Assembly: GCA_002387205.1 (NCBI GenBank)
Contig: DGLA01000022.1
Location: 62,001 to 126,000, forward strand
Reading direction: 5' to 3'
DNA: 64,000 bases
DNA from: Stutzerimonas stutzeri
GTDB taxonomy: Bacteria > Pseudomonadota > Gammaproteobacteria > Pseudomonadales > Pseudomonadaceae
Numbering within the stretch: position 1 is the first letter of the stretch; every line of letters begins with the position of its first letter. Both the position numbers and the translations under genes were made by a program. Below the pieces are notes generated by a model that saw only the letters and a list, made by a program, of their open reading frames with translations, searched no databases and was not told the DNA's origin. Positions 8,499 through 17,666 of this stretch are shown one piece after another.

Positions 8499-8990
8499 TC
8501 AGTCTCGCCGTAGCGCCATCCATACGCAGAACACCGCCATAGCGATAAAGGCCAGCAAGGTCCATTCGGGGATGCTCATGCCCAGCAATGTCCAGGTGAC
8601 CTCGGCGCACTCGGCGGTGCCATGCAGGACCAGCCTTGCGATTTCCTGGAACGGCAGGGCGTCCATCATGTATTCCAGGCTGGGCAGGCAACTCGGAAGT
8701 TGATCGGCGGGAATATTCTGCAGCCAGATCTGACGGATCGCAGTGGCGCCGCCGGCAAACACGAAGAGCAATCCGAGCGCCGAGTAGACGCGACGCCCCG
8801 TCTTGCCCGAACCATGAATCGCTGCGATCAGGCAGACCAGGCCAAAGCCGATTACGCAGATGCGCTGGACAATGCACAACGGACAGGGCGCAAGGCCAAC
8901 AACGTGCTCGAGATACAAGGCTGCGGCCATCATCAGCAAACAGCCAATGAAGGCCAGGAAGAACAGCGAACGTGGGCTGGCCAGGTTCAT
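8499..8990 (-). CDS. dsbH: DsbB-type disulfide bond formation protein (DsbH position)
   Basis: This 163-residue inner-membrane protein re-oxidises DsbA by passing electrons to quinone. It has four hydrophobic helices. The cysteine pair C36-P-L-C39 sits in the first periplasmic loop, followed by QR; the second pair is Cys101 (PSCLP) and Cys128 in the longer second loop. All four catalytic cysteines are therefore present. In P. aeruginosa the DsbB homologue between algQ and hemY is called DsbH, and the position here is the same. The 248-base gap to algQ probably contains the algQ promoter. Confidence 0.9.
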   Translation of the reverse strand: MNLASPRSLFFLAFIGCLLMMAAALYLEHVVGLAPCPLCIVQRICVIGFGLVCLIAAIHGSGKTGRRVYSALGLLFVFAGGATAIRQIWLQNIPADQLPSCLPSLEYMMDALPFQEIARLVLHGTAECAEVTWTLLGMSIPEWTLLAFIAMAVFCVWMALRRD

Positions 8991-9105
8991 GGTGACTCCG
9001 CAGGAAGGAAAAGCCCGCTACGTTAGTGCCGCCGGCCCGGTGCTGCAAGCGCTGCGCGCAAGCCAGAACAGCAACACGGGACGGCCATCACGAGCGAGCC
9101 CGCTG

Positions 9106-10344
9106 CTATTGACTGGTAGCAGCCTGGGGTGGCGCCGCTTGGGGACTTTCAAGCAACCCGAGCCCCTCCTGAAAGAGGCGATTGCTACGCTCGTTGTCAC
9201 CAAGCTGCGCCAACAGCCGCGCCAACTCGGCGCAGGTCTGCGGTCGATGCTCGACGCGCAAGCTGGCCTCGAGATAATCACGCGCCTTGCCCCATAGAGC
9301 GTTGCGCATGCTCAATCGACCCAGCGCGAGCAACAGTTCGGCATTCTCTGGATTTGCCTTGAGCCAACCCTCGGCTTGGGCCAACTGACGCGCAGGATCC
9401 TGACCGCCTATCCGGCCGTAGCGTTCCACCAGCCGATCATCGAAATGCCGCTTGAGGGCGCCGTAGAGCACCTCTTCGGCCTTGGCATCAGCACCGAGAC
9501 GGCTGAGGCCATCTGCATAGGCACGCACCAACAGGGGCTCGTTGCGCAGCCCGGAAGGGACGGTTTGCCAGCGCTGGTTCAGGGCCTGCTGGGCATCCTC
9601 GTTGCTGATTGCCGGGGCGTGGCCGGCCTGCTCGAGCGCAGCCGTCCAGGCCAGCAGTTCGAGTTCGCTCAGACGAGCCGGGGATAGCACGCGATGCTTG
9701 CGCAGCTCGGGCAGCAGCCGGCACAGCGCCGGCCAGTCTTCCAATTGAACATAGAGCTGCTGCAATAGCGTCAAGACATAAGGATGACGTGGGTGATCGG
9801 CATGCAGCGTGTTCAAGGATTCCCGCGCCTGGCTGTACTGGCCGCGGGCAATCTGTAGCTGTGCCTGGGTCAGGCCGACTGCAAGCCCGGACTCAGGGTC
9901 GCGCTCGCGCGCCTTGCGCAGCAATTCGTCGCTTTGCTCATGCTCGCCCAGTTCATTGGCCGCACGGGCAGCGCCGAGATAGTGCACCAATGGTTGCTGG
10001 TCGTGCTCCGCCGCGGTACGCAAGTGAGCCAGCGCCTGGTTCCACTGTCCTTCGGCCAACTCCCGCAGACCGCTACGTGAAGCCTTGCCGACTCGCCGCT
10101 CACGATGGCGACGCGACCAGGGATTGACCAGCGCGCCGGACGTATGCAGCAGGCCAAGCACCCAGTGGACCGCCATGGCCAGCAACCACAGGCAGGCAAT
10201 CAGGCCGAGAAAAATCCAGAAACTCGACTCGTAGCGGAATTGGTCATAACTGATCAGGACATATCCTGAATCCTGAGCAATGGCCCAGCCAAGAAAGCCA
10301 ATGATCGCGATGAGGATGAGCAGGATGAAGGCAAATCGCTTCAT
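9106..10344 (-). CDS. hemY: HemY-like TPR membrane protein
   Basis: This is a 412-residue protein of the proteobacterial HemY family (not the Gram-positive protoporphyrinogen oxidase of that name). Two N-terminal transmembrane helices are visible at about residues 4-24 and 43-66, followed by a TPR-rich domain that begins LAEGQWNQALAHLRTAAEHD. Its exact role in haem synthesis is unproven; genetic work links it to porphyrin handling. The start ATG overlaps the hemX stop codon by four bases, so it closes the hemC-hemD-hemX-hemY operon. Confidence 0.9.
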   Translation of the reverse strand: MKRFAFILLILIAIIGFLGWAIAQDSGYVLISYDQFRYESSFWIFLGLIACLWLLAMAVHWVLGLLHTSGALVNPWSRRHRERRVGKASRSGLRELAEGQWNQALAHLRTAAEHDQQPLVHYLGAARAANELGEHEQSDELLRKARERDPESGLAVGLTQAQLQIARGQYSQARESLNTLHADHPRHPYVLTLLQQLYVQLEDWPALCRLLPELRKHRVLSPARLSELELLAWTAALEQAGHAPAISNEDAQQALNQRWQTVPSGLRNEPLLVRAYADGLSRLGADAKAEEVLYGALKRHFDDRLVERYGRIGGQDPARQLAQAEGWLKANPENAELLLALGRLSMRNALWGKARDYLEASLRVEHRPQTCAELARLLAQLGDNERSNRLFQEGLGLLESPQAAPPQAATSQ

Positions 10345-11606
10345 GTGCGCTGCCCCTCTTCCGCAGATTCATTGTTAGCAGGTTGCTCATCAGGGGTCGA
10401 CTGCTCAGGTTTCTCAGTGGTCGGCTCGCCAGTAGCCGGCTGCTCAGGTTCCTCGTTCGATGGCTGCTTGTCGTTGCCGTTGGCAGGCGCTGCGGCATCG
10501 TCGGCCGACTCCCGCTTCTGCACATAGGCCTGGAGAGCTTGCAGGGCCGGCGCAAGGTCGGGCAGCGTAACCGACACCTGACGCTCCTTCAGCGCCTCGA
10601 TACGGTCGCGCAGCCCACGACTCTGGCCGTTCTCCTCGCTGAAGTGGTCCTCGATCAACCGGGCCGCCTGATCCAGCGATTGCTGGTAGACCTTTTCGTT
10701 GCTGTTGAGCACGGCCCACTGTGCCTGTTCGATGGCCAGTGACAGCGCCAGCCGGACCTGAGCCAGGCTCTGGCCGGCCAACAGAGGCTTGACGCTGTTC
10801 CCGGCCTGGAAGTCGATGCGCACATAGCGTGTCAATTCGTTCAACCAACGCTGCCAGCGACTGTCCGCCTGCCCACTCTCCGAGCCCTGCCCCATTTCGA
10901 ATTGCGGTGCCAGGCCATTGAGCTGGTTGGCCTGGCCGCGCAGGGCGCCAAGCTGCAGAAACAGCCCGGTGCGATCCAGCTCAGGCAGACTGCGCAACGC
11001 CTCGAGTCCTTCCAGCATTTTTTGCCGTGTCGCGTAGGCGCCAGGATCATCCTGCTTGCGCAGAATCAGGTCGGCTTCGGCCAGCAGCGATTCGGCACTG
11101 TTCACATCCTGCATTGCCGACAGACGCAACATGGCCATGCGCACCAGATGCTCTGCCTCGGCGAGCCGCCATTGCTCGCGGCTGGCTCCGAGAACCTGCT
11201 CCACACGCCCTGACAGACGTTGTTGATCGCTCTGCAATTGCGAAAGCAGGCGCCGACGATCCTCCAGCTGCTCCGCCGAAGGCAATTGCTCAAGCCTGCC
11301 GAGCCGGCCGGCCAATTGCTGACTGCGCTCGCTCAACTGGCGAGTCTGCTCGCTCGTGGCCTGAGCAGACTGCAGCCGCTGCTGTTCCTGATCGGCCAGC
11401 TGCTGGGTCTGCCATAGGCTATACCCACCGGCAGCCAGGCCTGCCAGCCCCACCACCAGCGCGACACCAGCCATCCCGCGACCGCCCTTGCCGGGCTTGG
11501 GCGAACTGCTGGCAGGCTGCTTGGGCGGAATCTCTTTCGCGGGGATCACAGGATCATTGTTGCTTTTGGGTTGCTGCGCTGGCTTGTCGGAATCTACTTC
11601 GCTCAC
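10341..11606 (-). CDS. hemX: HemX, uroporphyrinogen-III C-methyltransferase-like protein
   Basis: This 421-residue protein is HemX. It is historically annotated as a uroporphyrin-III methyltransferase but lacks an SAM-binding fold. A proline- and lysine-rich cytoplasmic head (1-43) leads to one transmembrane helix at about 45-64 (MAGVALVVGLAGLAAGGYSL), then a long periplasmic coiled coil (70-150), a helical domain, and an acidic proline/glutamate tail. The start is GTG with AAAGGA upstream. It follows hemD by 16 bases and overlaps hemY by four. Its enzymatic role is doubtful; it may scaffold a haem-synthesis complex. Confidence 0.88.
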   Translation of the reverse strand: MSEVDSDKPAQQPKSNNDPVIPAKEIPPKQPASSSPKPGKGGRGMAGVALVVGLAGLAAGGYSLWQTQQLADQEQQRLQSAQATSEQTRQLSERSQQLAGRLGRLEQLPSAEQLEDRRRLLSQLQSDQQRLSGRVEQVLGASREQWRLAEAEHLVRMAMLRLSAMQDVNSAESLLAEADLILRKQDDPGAYATRQKMLEGLEALRSLPELDRTGLFLQLGALRGQANQLNGLAPQFEMGQGSESGQADSRWQRWLNELTRYVRIDFQAGNSVKPLLAGQSLAQVRLALSLAIEQAQWAVLNSNEKVYQQSLDQAARLIEDHFSEENGQSRGLRDRIEALKERQVSVTLPDLAPALQALQAYVQKRESADDAAAPANGNDKQPSNEEPEQPATGEPTTEKPEQSTPDEQPANNESAEEGQRT

Positions 11607-11622
11607 GTTTCCATCCTTTGCA

Positions 11623-12393
11623 TCAGGAAGCGGGCTCGGGACAGTCCCGTAACGCCGCTAGCAAAGCCGTGGTACCGGCACCACGGCAGTCCACAATTCT
11701 TTTCGCACCCAACTCAGCGGCCATTTGTGCCACGCGCGGGCTCGGTACGAACAAGGGTAGCTCAAGCAGCTCGGCCCAGTCGGCACCGGCCAGCTCGCGT
11801 AACGACTGCAAACCCTGTCCACTGCTGACCACCACGGCGTTCAGCCGTTCCGAGCGAAGGGTCTGGAGTAGCGTCCCGGGCGGGTAATGGGGCTGGTAGC
11901 GCCGGTACAGTTCAAGACTGTCGACCGCCACGTTGCGTGCGCGCAGCGTATCGGCAATATGTTCGCGCCCACCTTCCCCCCGAAGGATCAGAACATTCGG
12001 ATCGCGTACCGCCAACGCTTCAGCCAGTCGTGGCAACCGCAGCAAGGCTTCGCTGTCGTCACCAGTGCATGGCCAACTGACATGCAGGCCGCGGTCAGCC
12101 AGTATCGCGCCGGTGGCCCCGCCCACACTGAACCATGCCTGAGCCGAGGGCAGTTTCGGTCGGTAGCGATCGAGCAGCTCCACGCCCAGCCTGGCCGCAG
12201 GCTTGCTCACGACAATCACGGCGGTGTAGCGATCCAGCCCCAGCACGGTCTGGCGGTGCTCCGGCGTTTCAGCCAGGGCTTCGATTGCGAGAAGCGGCAG
12301 ACTGGCGCTGTAGACCCCCTGCTCCGCGAGCGCAGCTGCCACCGCAGCGCACTCCTCAGCCGGACGCGTCAATAGCAGACGCCAGCCACTCAC
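11623..12393 (-). CDS. hemD: Uroporphyrinogen-III synthase
   Basis: This 256-residue cytosolic enzyme closes hydroxymethylbilane into uroporphyrinogen III with inversion of ring D. The family is poorly conserved; recognisable parts are the N-terminal WRLLLTRPAEEC, the central YRRYQPHYPPG linker and VVVSSGQGLQSL, which form the two-lobed HemD fold. Length is normal. Its ATG overlaps the hemC stop by four bases, which matches the usual hemC-hemD translational coupling and supports the call. Confidence 0.91.
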   Translation of the reverse strand: MSGWRLLLTRPAEECAAVAAALAEQGVYSASLPLLAIEALAETPEHRQTVLGLDRYTAVIVVSKPAARLGVELLDRYRPKLPSAQAWFSVGGATGAILADRGLHVSWPCTGDDSEALLRLPRLAEALAVRDPNVLILRGEGGREHIADTLRARNVAVDSLELYRRYQPHYPPGTLLQTLRSERLNAVVVSSGQGLQSLRELAGADWAELLELPLFVPSPRVAQMAAELGAKRIVDCRGAGTTALLAALRDCPEPAS

Positions 12394-13328
12394 TCGCGAC
12401 CGGCCTCGCCATAGATATCCTGGAGAATCTTGCCCGCGCCCTGCTGCAGCAGTTCTTCGGCGATGCGCACGCCAAGCGCTTCGGCTTCGGAGGCAGGCGC
12501 GCGGCCTTCGGCTCGCAGCAGCTGGGCACCGTCAGGCTGCCCAACGAGACCGCGCAACCACAGCTGGTCACCTTCGAGCACGGCGTAGCAGGCGATGGGC
12601 ACCTGGCAGCCGCCGTTCAGATGGCGGTTGAGGGCACGTTCGGCGCTGACCCGAGTAGCGGTTTGCGGATCGTTCATGCACTGCAGGAGCTGGTGCAGCT
12701 CGGTATCGCCGGTCCGGCATTCGATCCCGACCGCGCCCTGCCCTCCGGCCGGCAGGCTGTCTTCGACACTGATGCTGGCACGGATGCGCTCGCCGAAACC
12801 GAGACGGATCAGGCCTGCCGCCGCCAGTATGATGGCGTCATACTCGCCCGCATCGAGCTTTGCCAGGCGAGTATTCACGTTTCCGCGCAGGAACTGGATC
12901 TTCAGATCAGGCCGACGTGCGAGCAGCTGGGCCTGGCGACGCAGGCTGGATGTTCCCACAACCGCACCGGCCGGAAGCGCGTCGAAATTCTCGTAGTGAT
13001 TGGAGACAAAGGCGTCCCGCGGGTCCTCCCGCTCGCAGATGCAGTACAGGCCAAGCCCCTCGGGAAACTCCATCGGCACATCCTTCATGGAATGCACGGC
13101 GATGTCCGCTTCGTTCTCCATCAGAGCCGTTTCCAGCTCCTTGACGAACAACCCCTTGCCGCCGATCTTTGCCAGCGGCGCATCCAGCAGCTTGTCGCCA
13201 CGACTGACCATCGGCACCAGGCTGACCGTCACATCGGGATGTGCCTCCTCCAGGCGCGCCTTGACGTATTCGGCCTGCCACAGGGCCAGGGCACTCTTGC
13301 GGGTGGCAATGCGAATTTCGCGGGACAT
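12390..13328 (-). CDS. hemC: Porphobilinogen deaminase (hydroxymethylbilane synthase)
   Basis: This 312-residue enzyme polymerises four porphobilinogens into hydroxymethylbilane. I chose the ATG at 13328 (MSREIRIATRKSALALWQ), which matches Pseudomonas HemC; a TTG two codons earlier is also open. The cofactor-binding cysteine lies in LNGGCQVPIACYA (near residue 240), and the catalytic aspartate region is HSMKDVPMEFPEG. GTSSLRRQAQLL and FLRGNVNTRLAKLD bind substrate carboxylates. It is the first gene of hemC-D-X-Y. Confidence 0.96.
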   Translation of the reverse strand: MSREIRIATRKSALALWQAEYVKARLEEAHPDVTVSLVPMVSRGDKLLDAPLAKIGGKGLFVKELETALMENEADIAVHSMKDVPMEFPEGLGLYCICEREDPRDAFVSNHYENFDALPAGAVVGTSSLRRQAQLLARRPDLKIQFLRGNVNTRLAKLDAGEYDAIILAAAGLIRLGFGERIRASISVEDSLPAGGQGAVGIECRTGDTELHQLLQCMNDPQTATRVSAERALNRHLNGGCQVPIACYAVLEGDQLWLRGLVGQPDGAQLLRAEGRAPASEAEALGVRIAEELLQQGAGKILQDIYGEAGRE

Positions 13329-13410
13329 GAGCAATTCCAGACAAATGAACTGGCGGCGATGATAACAGGCCAGGCAGCGCGGCTGGGTTGGCGGGGATCA
13401 ATAAGAAGCC

Positions 13411-13434
13411 GCTGGAGGCTGGAGGCTGGAGGCT
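13411..13434. repeat. Short heptameric tandem repeat, GCTGGAG x 3.4
   Basis: Three perfect copies of GCTGGAG plus a partial one stand in the hemC-algR intergenic region. Close relatives (GCTGGAA units) occur at 28959-28980 and 43376-43391, also at gene ends. Confidence 0.75.
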
Positions 13435-13546
13435 AAACGGACGTCAGCGTAGCTTGCCTAGGCGGTATGAACGGATCGCTGGATCCGGCGACACGCACAT
13501 CCCGCCGTTATCGTTCAGCCTTCTGCCTCATGCGCTCTTGTCGGCT

Positions 13547-14293
13547 TCACAGATTCTGCATCAACTTCCGCACCCCGGCGACGTGCCGCCGGCTTACGGT
13601 CAGCGGCTCGCCTTCAAGCCCCTTGAGAAACAGCTGGAAATGGCCGAGCGGGGTGCGCTGCAGACGCTCGATGCGGTCGCGATAGACCAACGCGTTGCGA
13701 TGGATGCGAACAAAGCGTTCGCCAAACTCATCCTCCAGCGCCTTCAACGGTTCATCCAGCAAAACCTCTCCCGTCTCGTGCCGCAGGGTGACGTACTTGT
13801 GATCGGCGATAAAGTAGATCACCTGGGGCAGCGGGATCAGCTCGATACCCTTTCGGGTCCTGGCGCTGATGTGGGAGCGCGGACCGGTGCCACTCACGGC
13901 AGCCGGACGCGTCAGGGCAGCGAGCTGCACCCGGTTAGGCCGTTCAGCCTTCTTCAGCGCCTCGACAAGGTGTTCGGGACGCACCGGCTTAACCAGATAG
14001 CCCACCGCACTGACCTGGAAGGCATCGAGGGCAAACTCGTCATGGGCCGTGCAAAAGATCACGGCAGGGGGAGCATCACGCTCACACAGCCTGGCTGCGA
14101 CCTGAAGGCCATCAAGGCCGGGCATACGGATATCCAGCAACACAACATCGGGACGCAGCTCCTCGATCAGGGACAGCGCCTCCTCGCCATTTGAGGCGGA
14201 AGGTTCCAGGACACGATAGCCGTCAAGGTCACCTACCAGTCGGCTGAGGCGCTCGCGGGCTAGAGGTTCGTCATCGACAATCAGCACATTCAT
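13547..14293 (-). CDS. algR: AlgR, LytTR-family response regulator
   Basis: This 248-residue response regulator controls alginate, type IV pilus and virulence genes in P. aeruginosa. The start at 14293 (MNVLIVDDEPLARERL) gives the same length as P. aeruginosa AlgR; a longer frame is open but lacks support. The receiver domain (1-120) has Asp7, Asp8, phospho-acceptor Asp54 (VVLLDIRMPG) and Lys in LVKPVRPEH. The LytTR DNA-binding domain spans about 145-245 (YFIADHKYVTLRHETGEVLL, FVRIHRNALVYRDRIERL). Its ATG overlaps the algZ stop by four bases, so kinase and regulator are co-translated. Confidence 0.95.
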   Translation of the reverse strand: MNVLIVDDEPLARERLSRLVGDLDGYRVLEPSASNGEEALSLIEELRPDVVLLDIRMPGLDGLQVAARLCERDAPPAVIFCTAHDEFALDAFQVSAVGYLVKPVRPEHLVEALKKAERPNRVQLAALTRPAAVSGTGPRSHISARTRKGIELIPLPQVIYFIADHKYVTLRHETGEVLLDEPLKALEDEFGERFVRIHRNALVYRDRIERLQRTPLGHFQLFLKGLEGEPLTVSRRHVAGVRKLMQNL

Positions 14294-15372
14294 ATGGATC
14301 TGGCTTCCTGCTTTTGTGTCGCACACGGATAGCGTAGACAGGTGTAGTGACGGGCGTTACGCCGCTCCACGCTGAGACTCGCTGCAGGACCGAAAAGTGC
14401 CGTTAATCGTGCGGCTATGTTCTGCAGCGCTTGCTGCGTACCCTGTGACGGCAGCTTTTGAGCGGCCTCGTCGAACGGATTGCTGACCTCCAATTGGAAC
14501 ACGTCGTCGGCATAACCAGCCGTTACGCACACCACTCCGCCTTCGACGCGCGGCTGAATGCCATGAATCAAGGCATTCTCAAGCAGCGGCTGAAGGGTCA
14601 ACTGCGGAATCGGCACATCATCAGGTACGGCATCCACCTGCCACTCGACCACCAGGCGATCCCCCAGGCGGTAGTGCTCGATGGACAGATAGCGACGCGA
14701 CAGTTCCAGCTCTTCGCGCCAGGGCACCAGCGTACCAGGGCGGGCCAGGCTCGCCCGAAACAAATCGGAAAGATCGAGGACCGCCTGCTCGGCCTTGGCC
14801 GGATCGGTAACGACCAGGCTGGCGATACTGTTCAGGCTGTTGAACAGGAAATGCGGCCTGATTCGCGCCTGCAGCGACTCGATTCGCGCCTTGAGCTCGG
14901 CCTGCTCCTGACGCCGCCACTGGCTCTGCAGGTAGAAATAGCGCAGCAGCAGCCCTGACATGATCAGGCTGATCAACGCATGGCGCAGGTACAGGTTGAC
15001 CTCACCAACGCGCGTCAGCGGGCCACCGAGCTGGTAGATATCGGCGACCGCCGTGCACGCCAGCGTCAGCCCGACCACCATGAAGCAGCAGGCGAGCCCG
15101 GCCAGCCAGGCCGGCAGCCGCGCCAGCAGTGGTCGTAACTGGCAGGTAACTCCGGCCGACAGCAGCATCACCCATTGCACGAACAGCGAGGTCAGCGCCA
15201 GGCGCATCCAGTTAAACCCAGGCTGCATCGGCTCGGCCAGCACCAGCACCAGCACCAGCAGCTCGGCGAGCAGCACCAGGCCAAGCAGCGCATCGGGCTG
15301 GCATAGCTCAGGCACGAAAAAATCATCGACAAGGGGCGCTGGCGGCGTTCGATCAGGTTTTCTTGTTCGCAT
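14290..15372 (-). CDS. algZ: AlgZ/FimS sensor histidine kinase (LytS-like)
   Basis: This 360-residue membrane protein is the partner kinase of AlgR. Several hydrophobic helices fill residues 28-145. A HisKA-like His_kinase motif follows: RPHFLFNSLNSI with the predicted phospho-acceptor His174. The N box is in TLQPLLENALIHGI. As in FimS, the catalytic ATPase part after the N box is short and divergent, which has raised the question of whether it acts as a kinase or a phosphatase. The protein is immediately upstream of and overlaps algR. A 266-base gap to the divergent chemoreceptor gene must hold its promoter. Confidence 0.92.
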   Translation of the reverse strand: MRTRKPDRTPPAPLVDDFFVPELCQPDALLGLVLLAELLVLVLVLAEPMQPGFNWMRLALTSLFVQWVMLLSAGVTCQLRPLLARLPAWLAGLACCFMVVGLTLACTAVADIYQLGGPLTRVGEVNLYLRHALISLIMSGLLLRYFYLQSQWRRQEQAELKARIESLQARIRPHFLFNSLNSIASLVVTDPAKAEQAVLDLSDLFRASLARPGTLVPWREELELSRRYLSIEHYRLGDRLVVEWQVDAVPDDVPIPQLTLQPLLENALIHGIQPRVEGGVVCVTAGYADDVFQLEVSNPFDEAAQKLPSQGTQQALQNIAARLTALFGPAASLSVERRNARHYTCLRYPCATQKQEARSI

Positions 15373-15638
15373 GTTCAGAGTTCCGCGCCGCGAAGGCGCA
15401 ACGCAAGGTAGCCCGGCAAGGCGGATGCCCGCCGTGGCGCAGCCGCAGGCCAGTCTATCGGCTTGGCGCGATCAGAAGGTGACGAGCGGTCGCCAGTTCC
15501 ACCCTTTGGCAGTTATGCACCGCCCGTATCGGCCGATAAGGACTTCAACGAACGACTCGTTATAGCGGATGATGGCGTAATGATTGCATTGCAACCATTT
15601 CACGCTAACCGCTACCGCTGTCCAAGGAGTATTGATCC

Positions 15639-17569
15639 GTGCTGCTTTTTTCCTCTCTGCGTAGCCGCTTGCTACGCCCGGTATTCCTGACGCTGTGCGG
15701 CGCCGTTCTGGTGCAAGTCTTGGTGGCGCTGGCCTGACCCGGAGCACTATCGACGGGCTCGAACACGACATTGAGCAAAGCCTGGGCGAGGATTCGGCGC
15801 GCCTGCTGCACGCGCTGCGTTCGGCAGATGCCGAGGTCCGGGGCGGCATTACCAATCTGGCCGAACGCATGACGGGCGACCTGTCCCAGGGACTGACGCA
15901 GCAGTTGACCGAAGAGCAGAAGCAGCTGAAAGACGTGCTGGAACGCCATCTCAAGCAGTCCGGAGACGACCTCGCCACGCTGCTTGCCGGCGTTGCGCCA
16001 GCAGCAATCTGGGACAACGACGTACCGGCGCTGACCGAGTTCGTCAGGATGGCTCACCGCAACCCGGCGGTCGTCTTCGTCGTCTATTTCGATGCCAGTG
16101 GCAACCAGCTCACCCGCCACCTGAACCGCCAGGATCCCCGAGTCAAGGCACTGCTGGACAAGGGCACCGGTCGCACCGCGTTCGACAAGGTACTGTCGGC
16201 CGCCGAGAACGACCCCACGCTCTATCTCGCCAAGACTTCGATCAACCCCAAGGGTGCGGACATCGGCCAGGTGGTCCTCGGCTTCTCCACCTCCGCGGTG
16301 AGCACCGAACTGGCGGCCTTCGACAGCCGCTTTCAGGCCCTTGTCGCTGGCGGAGCCAAGCTGGTGGAGGCCGGTCTCGCAACCACCGCCAACGACAGCG
16401 CGAAGATCATGGCGTCAGGCCTGGCCGCTGCGACGGAAGTGGCACAGAGCATCGAATCCAATAGCCAGAAGGCCGTAGAGCGTTCGGCTTCGGCGCTGCT
16501 ATGGAAAATCAGTGTCGCCCTCGCCGTTACCGGCGCGCTGCTCCTGCTCGCCGTCACCTTGGTGCTTGGGCGTCAGGTACTGCGCCGGCTGGGCCTGCTC
16601 AGCACCGCACTGCGCGGCCTCTCGGCCGGCCACGGCGATCTCACCCAGCGCGTCGAGATCCACAGTGCAGACGAAGTGGGTGAAATGGCTGACGCGGTCA
16701 ATTTGTTTCTGGCCAAGCTTCAGCCGATCGTCCAGGAAGCACGCCGCATCGCCGTCCAGACGGGAGCGGAAATCGACACCCTGGGCCACCGCAGCCGCTC
16801 AGCAGCAGCCGCCGCCGAGCGTCAACGTGACGAAGTCGCCGGAAGCCTGCAGGCGCTGGCCGACATGACCCAGCGCGCGCAGGACGAAAGCCGAGCCATG
16901 CAGACCGCACTCGAGCAGGTCGCCTCGATTCGCAAGGCCGCGGTAGATAACGAGGCGATTTCAGAGCAGGTGGGACGGACGATCGAGGCGCTTGGCAACG
17001 GCGTACGGACAAGCGCCTCGGTGATCGAAAAACTGGCCAAGCAGAGCGAACAGATCGAGGTGGTACTGACCGTGATTCAGGGCATCGCCGAGCAGACGAA
17101 TCTGCTTGCGCTGAACGCTGCCATCGAAGCCGCTCGCGCCGGCGAGAGCGGCCGTGGGTTCGCCGTGGTGGCCGATGAGGTGCGGGCGCTCGCCAGCAAG
17201 ACCCAGCAGTCTACCGGCGATATCCAGACGCATATCGAAAGCCTGCAGCGGGGTGCACGTGATGCCGTATCGGCAATCAACACGGCTGGCAAGCAAGCCG
17301 AAAGCGGCCTGGTTTCCCTGGGTAGCAGTCGCGATCTGCAGCGCGCGCTGCAGGCCGCCGTCGAGCAAGTGCATCAGGTCGTAAGGGAGGCAACCCAGGG
17401 CGCGGAGCAACAAGCTGGTACCGCAACGGCCGTGCGCGAGCGGGTCGAGGTCATCCTCACCGAAGCCGAGCGCGCGGCCGAAGCGGTGACTGCAACCGCG
17501 GCCAGCGGAAAAGAGCTGGGCGTTCTCGCGCAGAGGCTCGAAGCCAGTCTCGGACAGTTCAAGGCCTGA
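15639..17569 (+). pseudogene. Methyl-accepting chemotaxis protein with an apparent frameshift after codon 32
   Basis: A GTG at 15639 with AAGGAG nine bases upstream opens a frame that encodes a basic start and a membrane anchor (SLRSRLLRPVFLTLCGAVLV) and hits TGA at 15735-15737. The rest of a chemoreceptor continues in the next frame from about 15731 (LTRSTIDGLEHDIEQSLG). Adding one C in GGCCTGACC restores a continuous protein of about 643 residues. It then has a periplasmic sensor region, a second membrane helix (near 16500-16570), HAMP, and an intact signalling tip (IAEQTNLLALNAAIEAARAGE at 17080-17140). Without the repair the product would have to start at a weak GTG at 15695 and lack its first anchor. 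It could be a real lesion or a read error. Confidence 0.75.
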
Positions 17570-17666
17570 TAAACCGCTCGCTGCGGAGTGCCAATACGGA
17601 AGCCGTGCATAACCCTGTTATTATTCGGGCCCTCCAATTTGCCCATCCGATCCAGCGAGCGCATTC

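Noticed and set aside
16333..16557. Separate small minus-strand gene inside the chemoreceptor
   Set aside because: Shadow frame in a high-GC gene.
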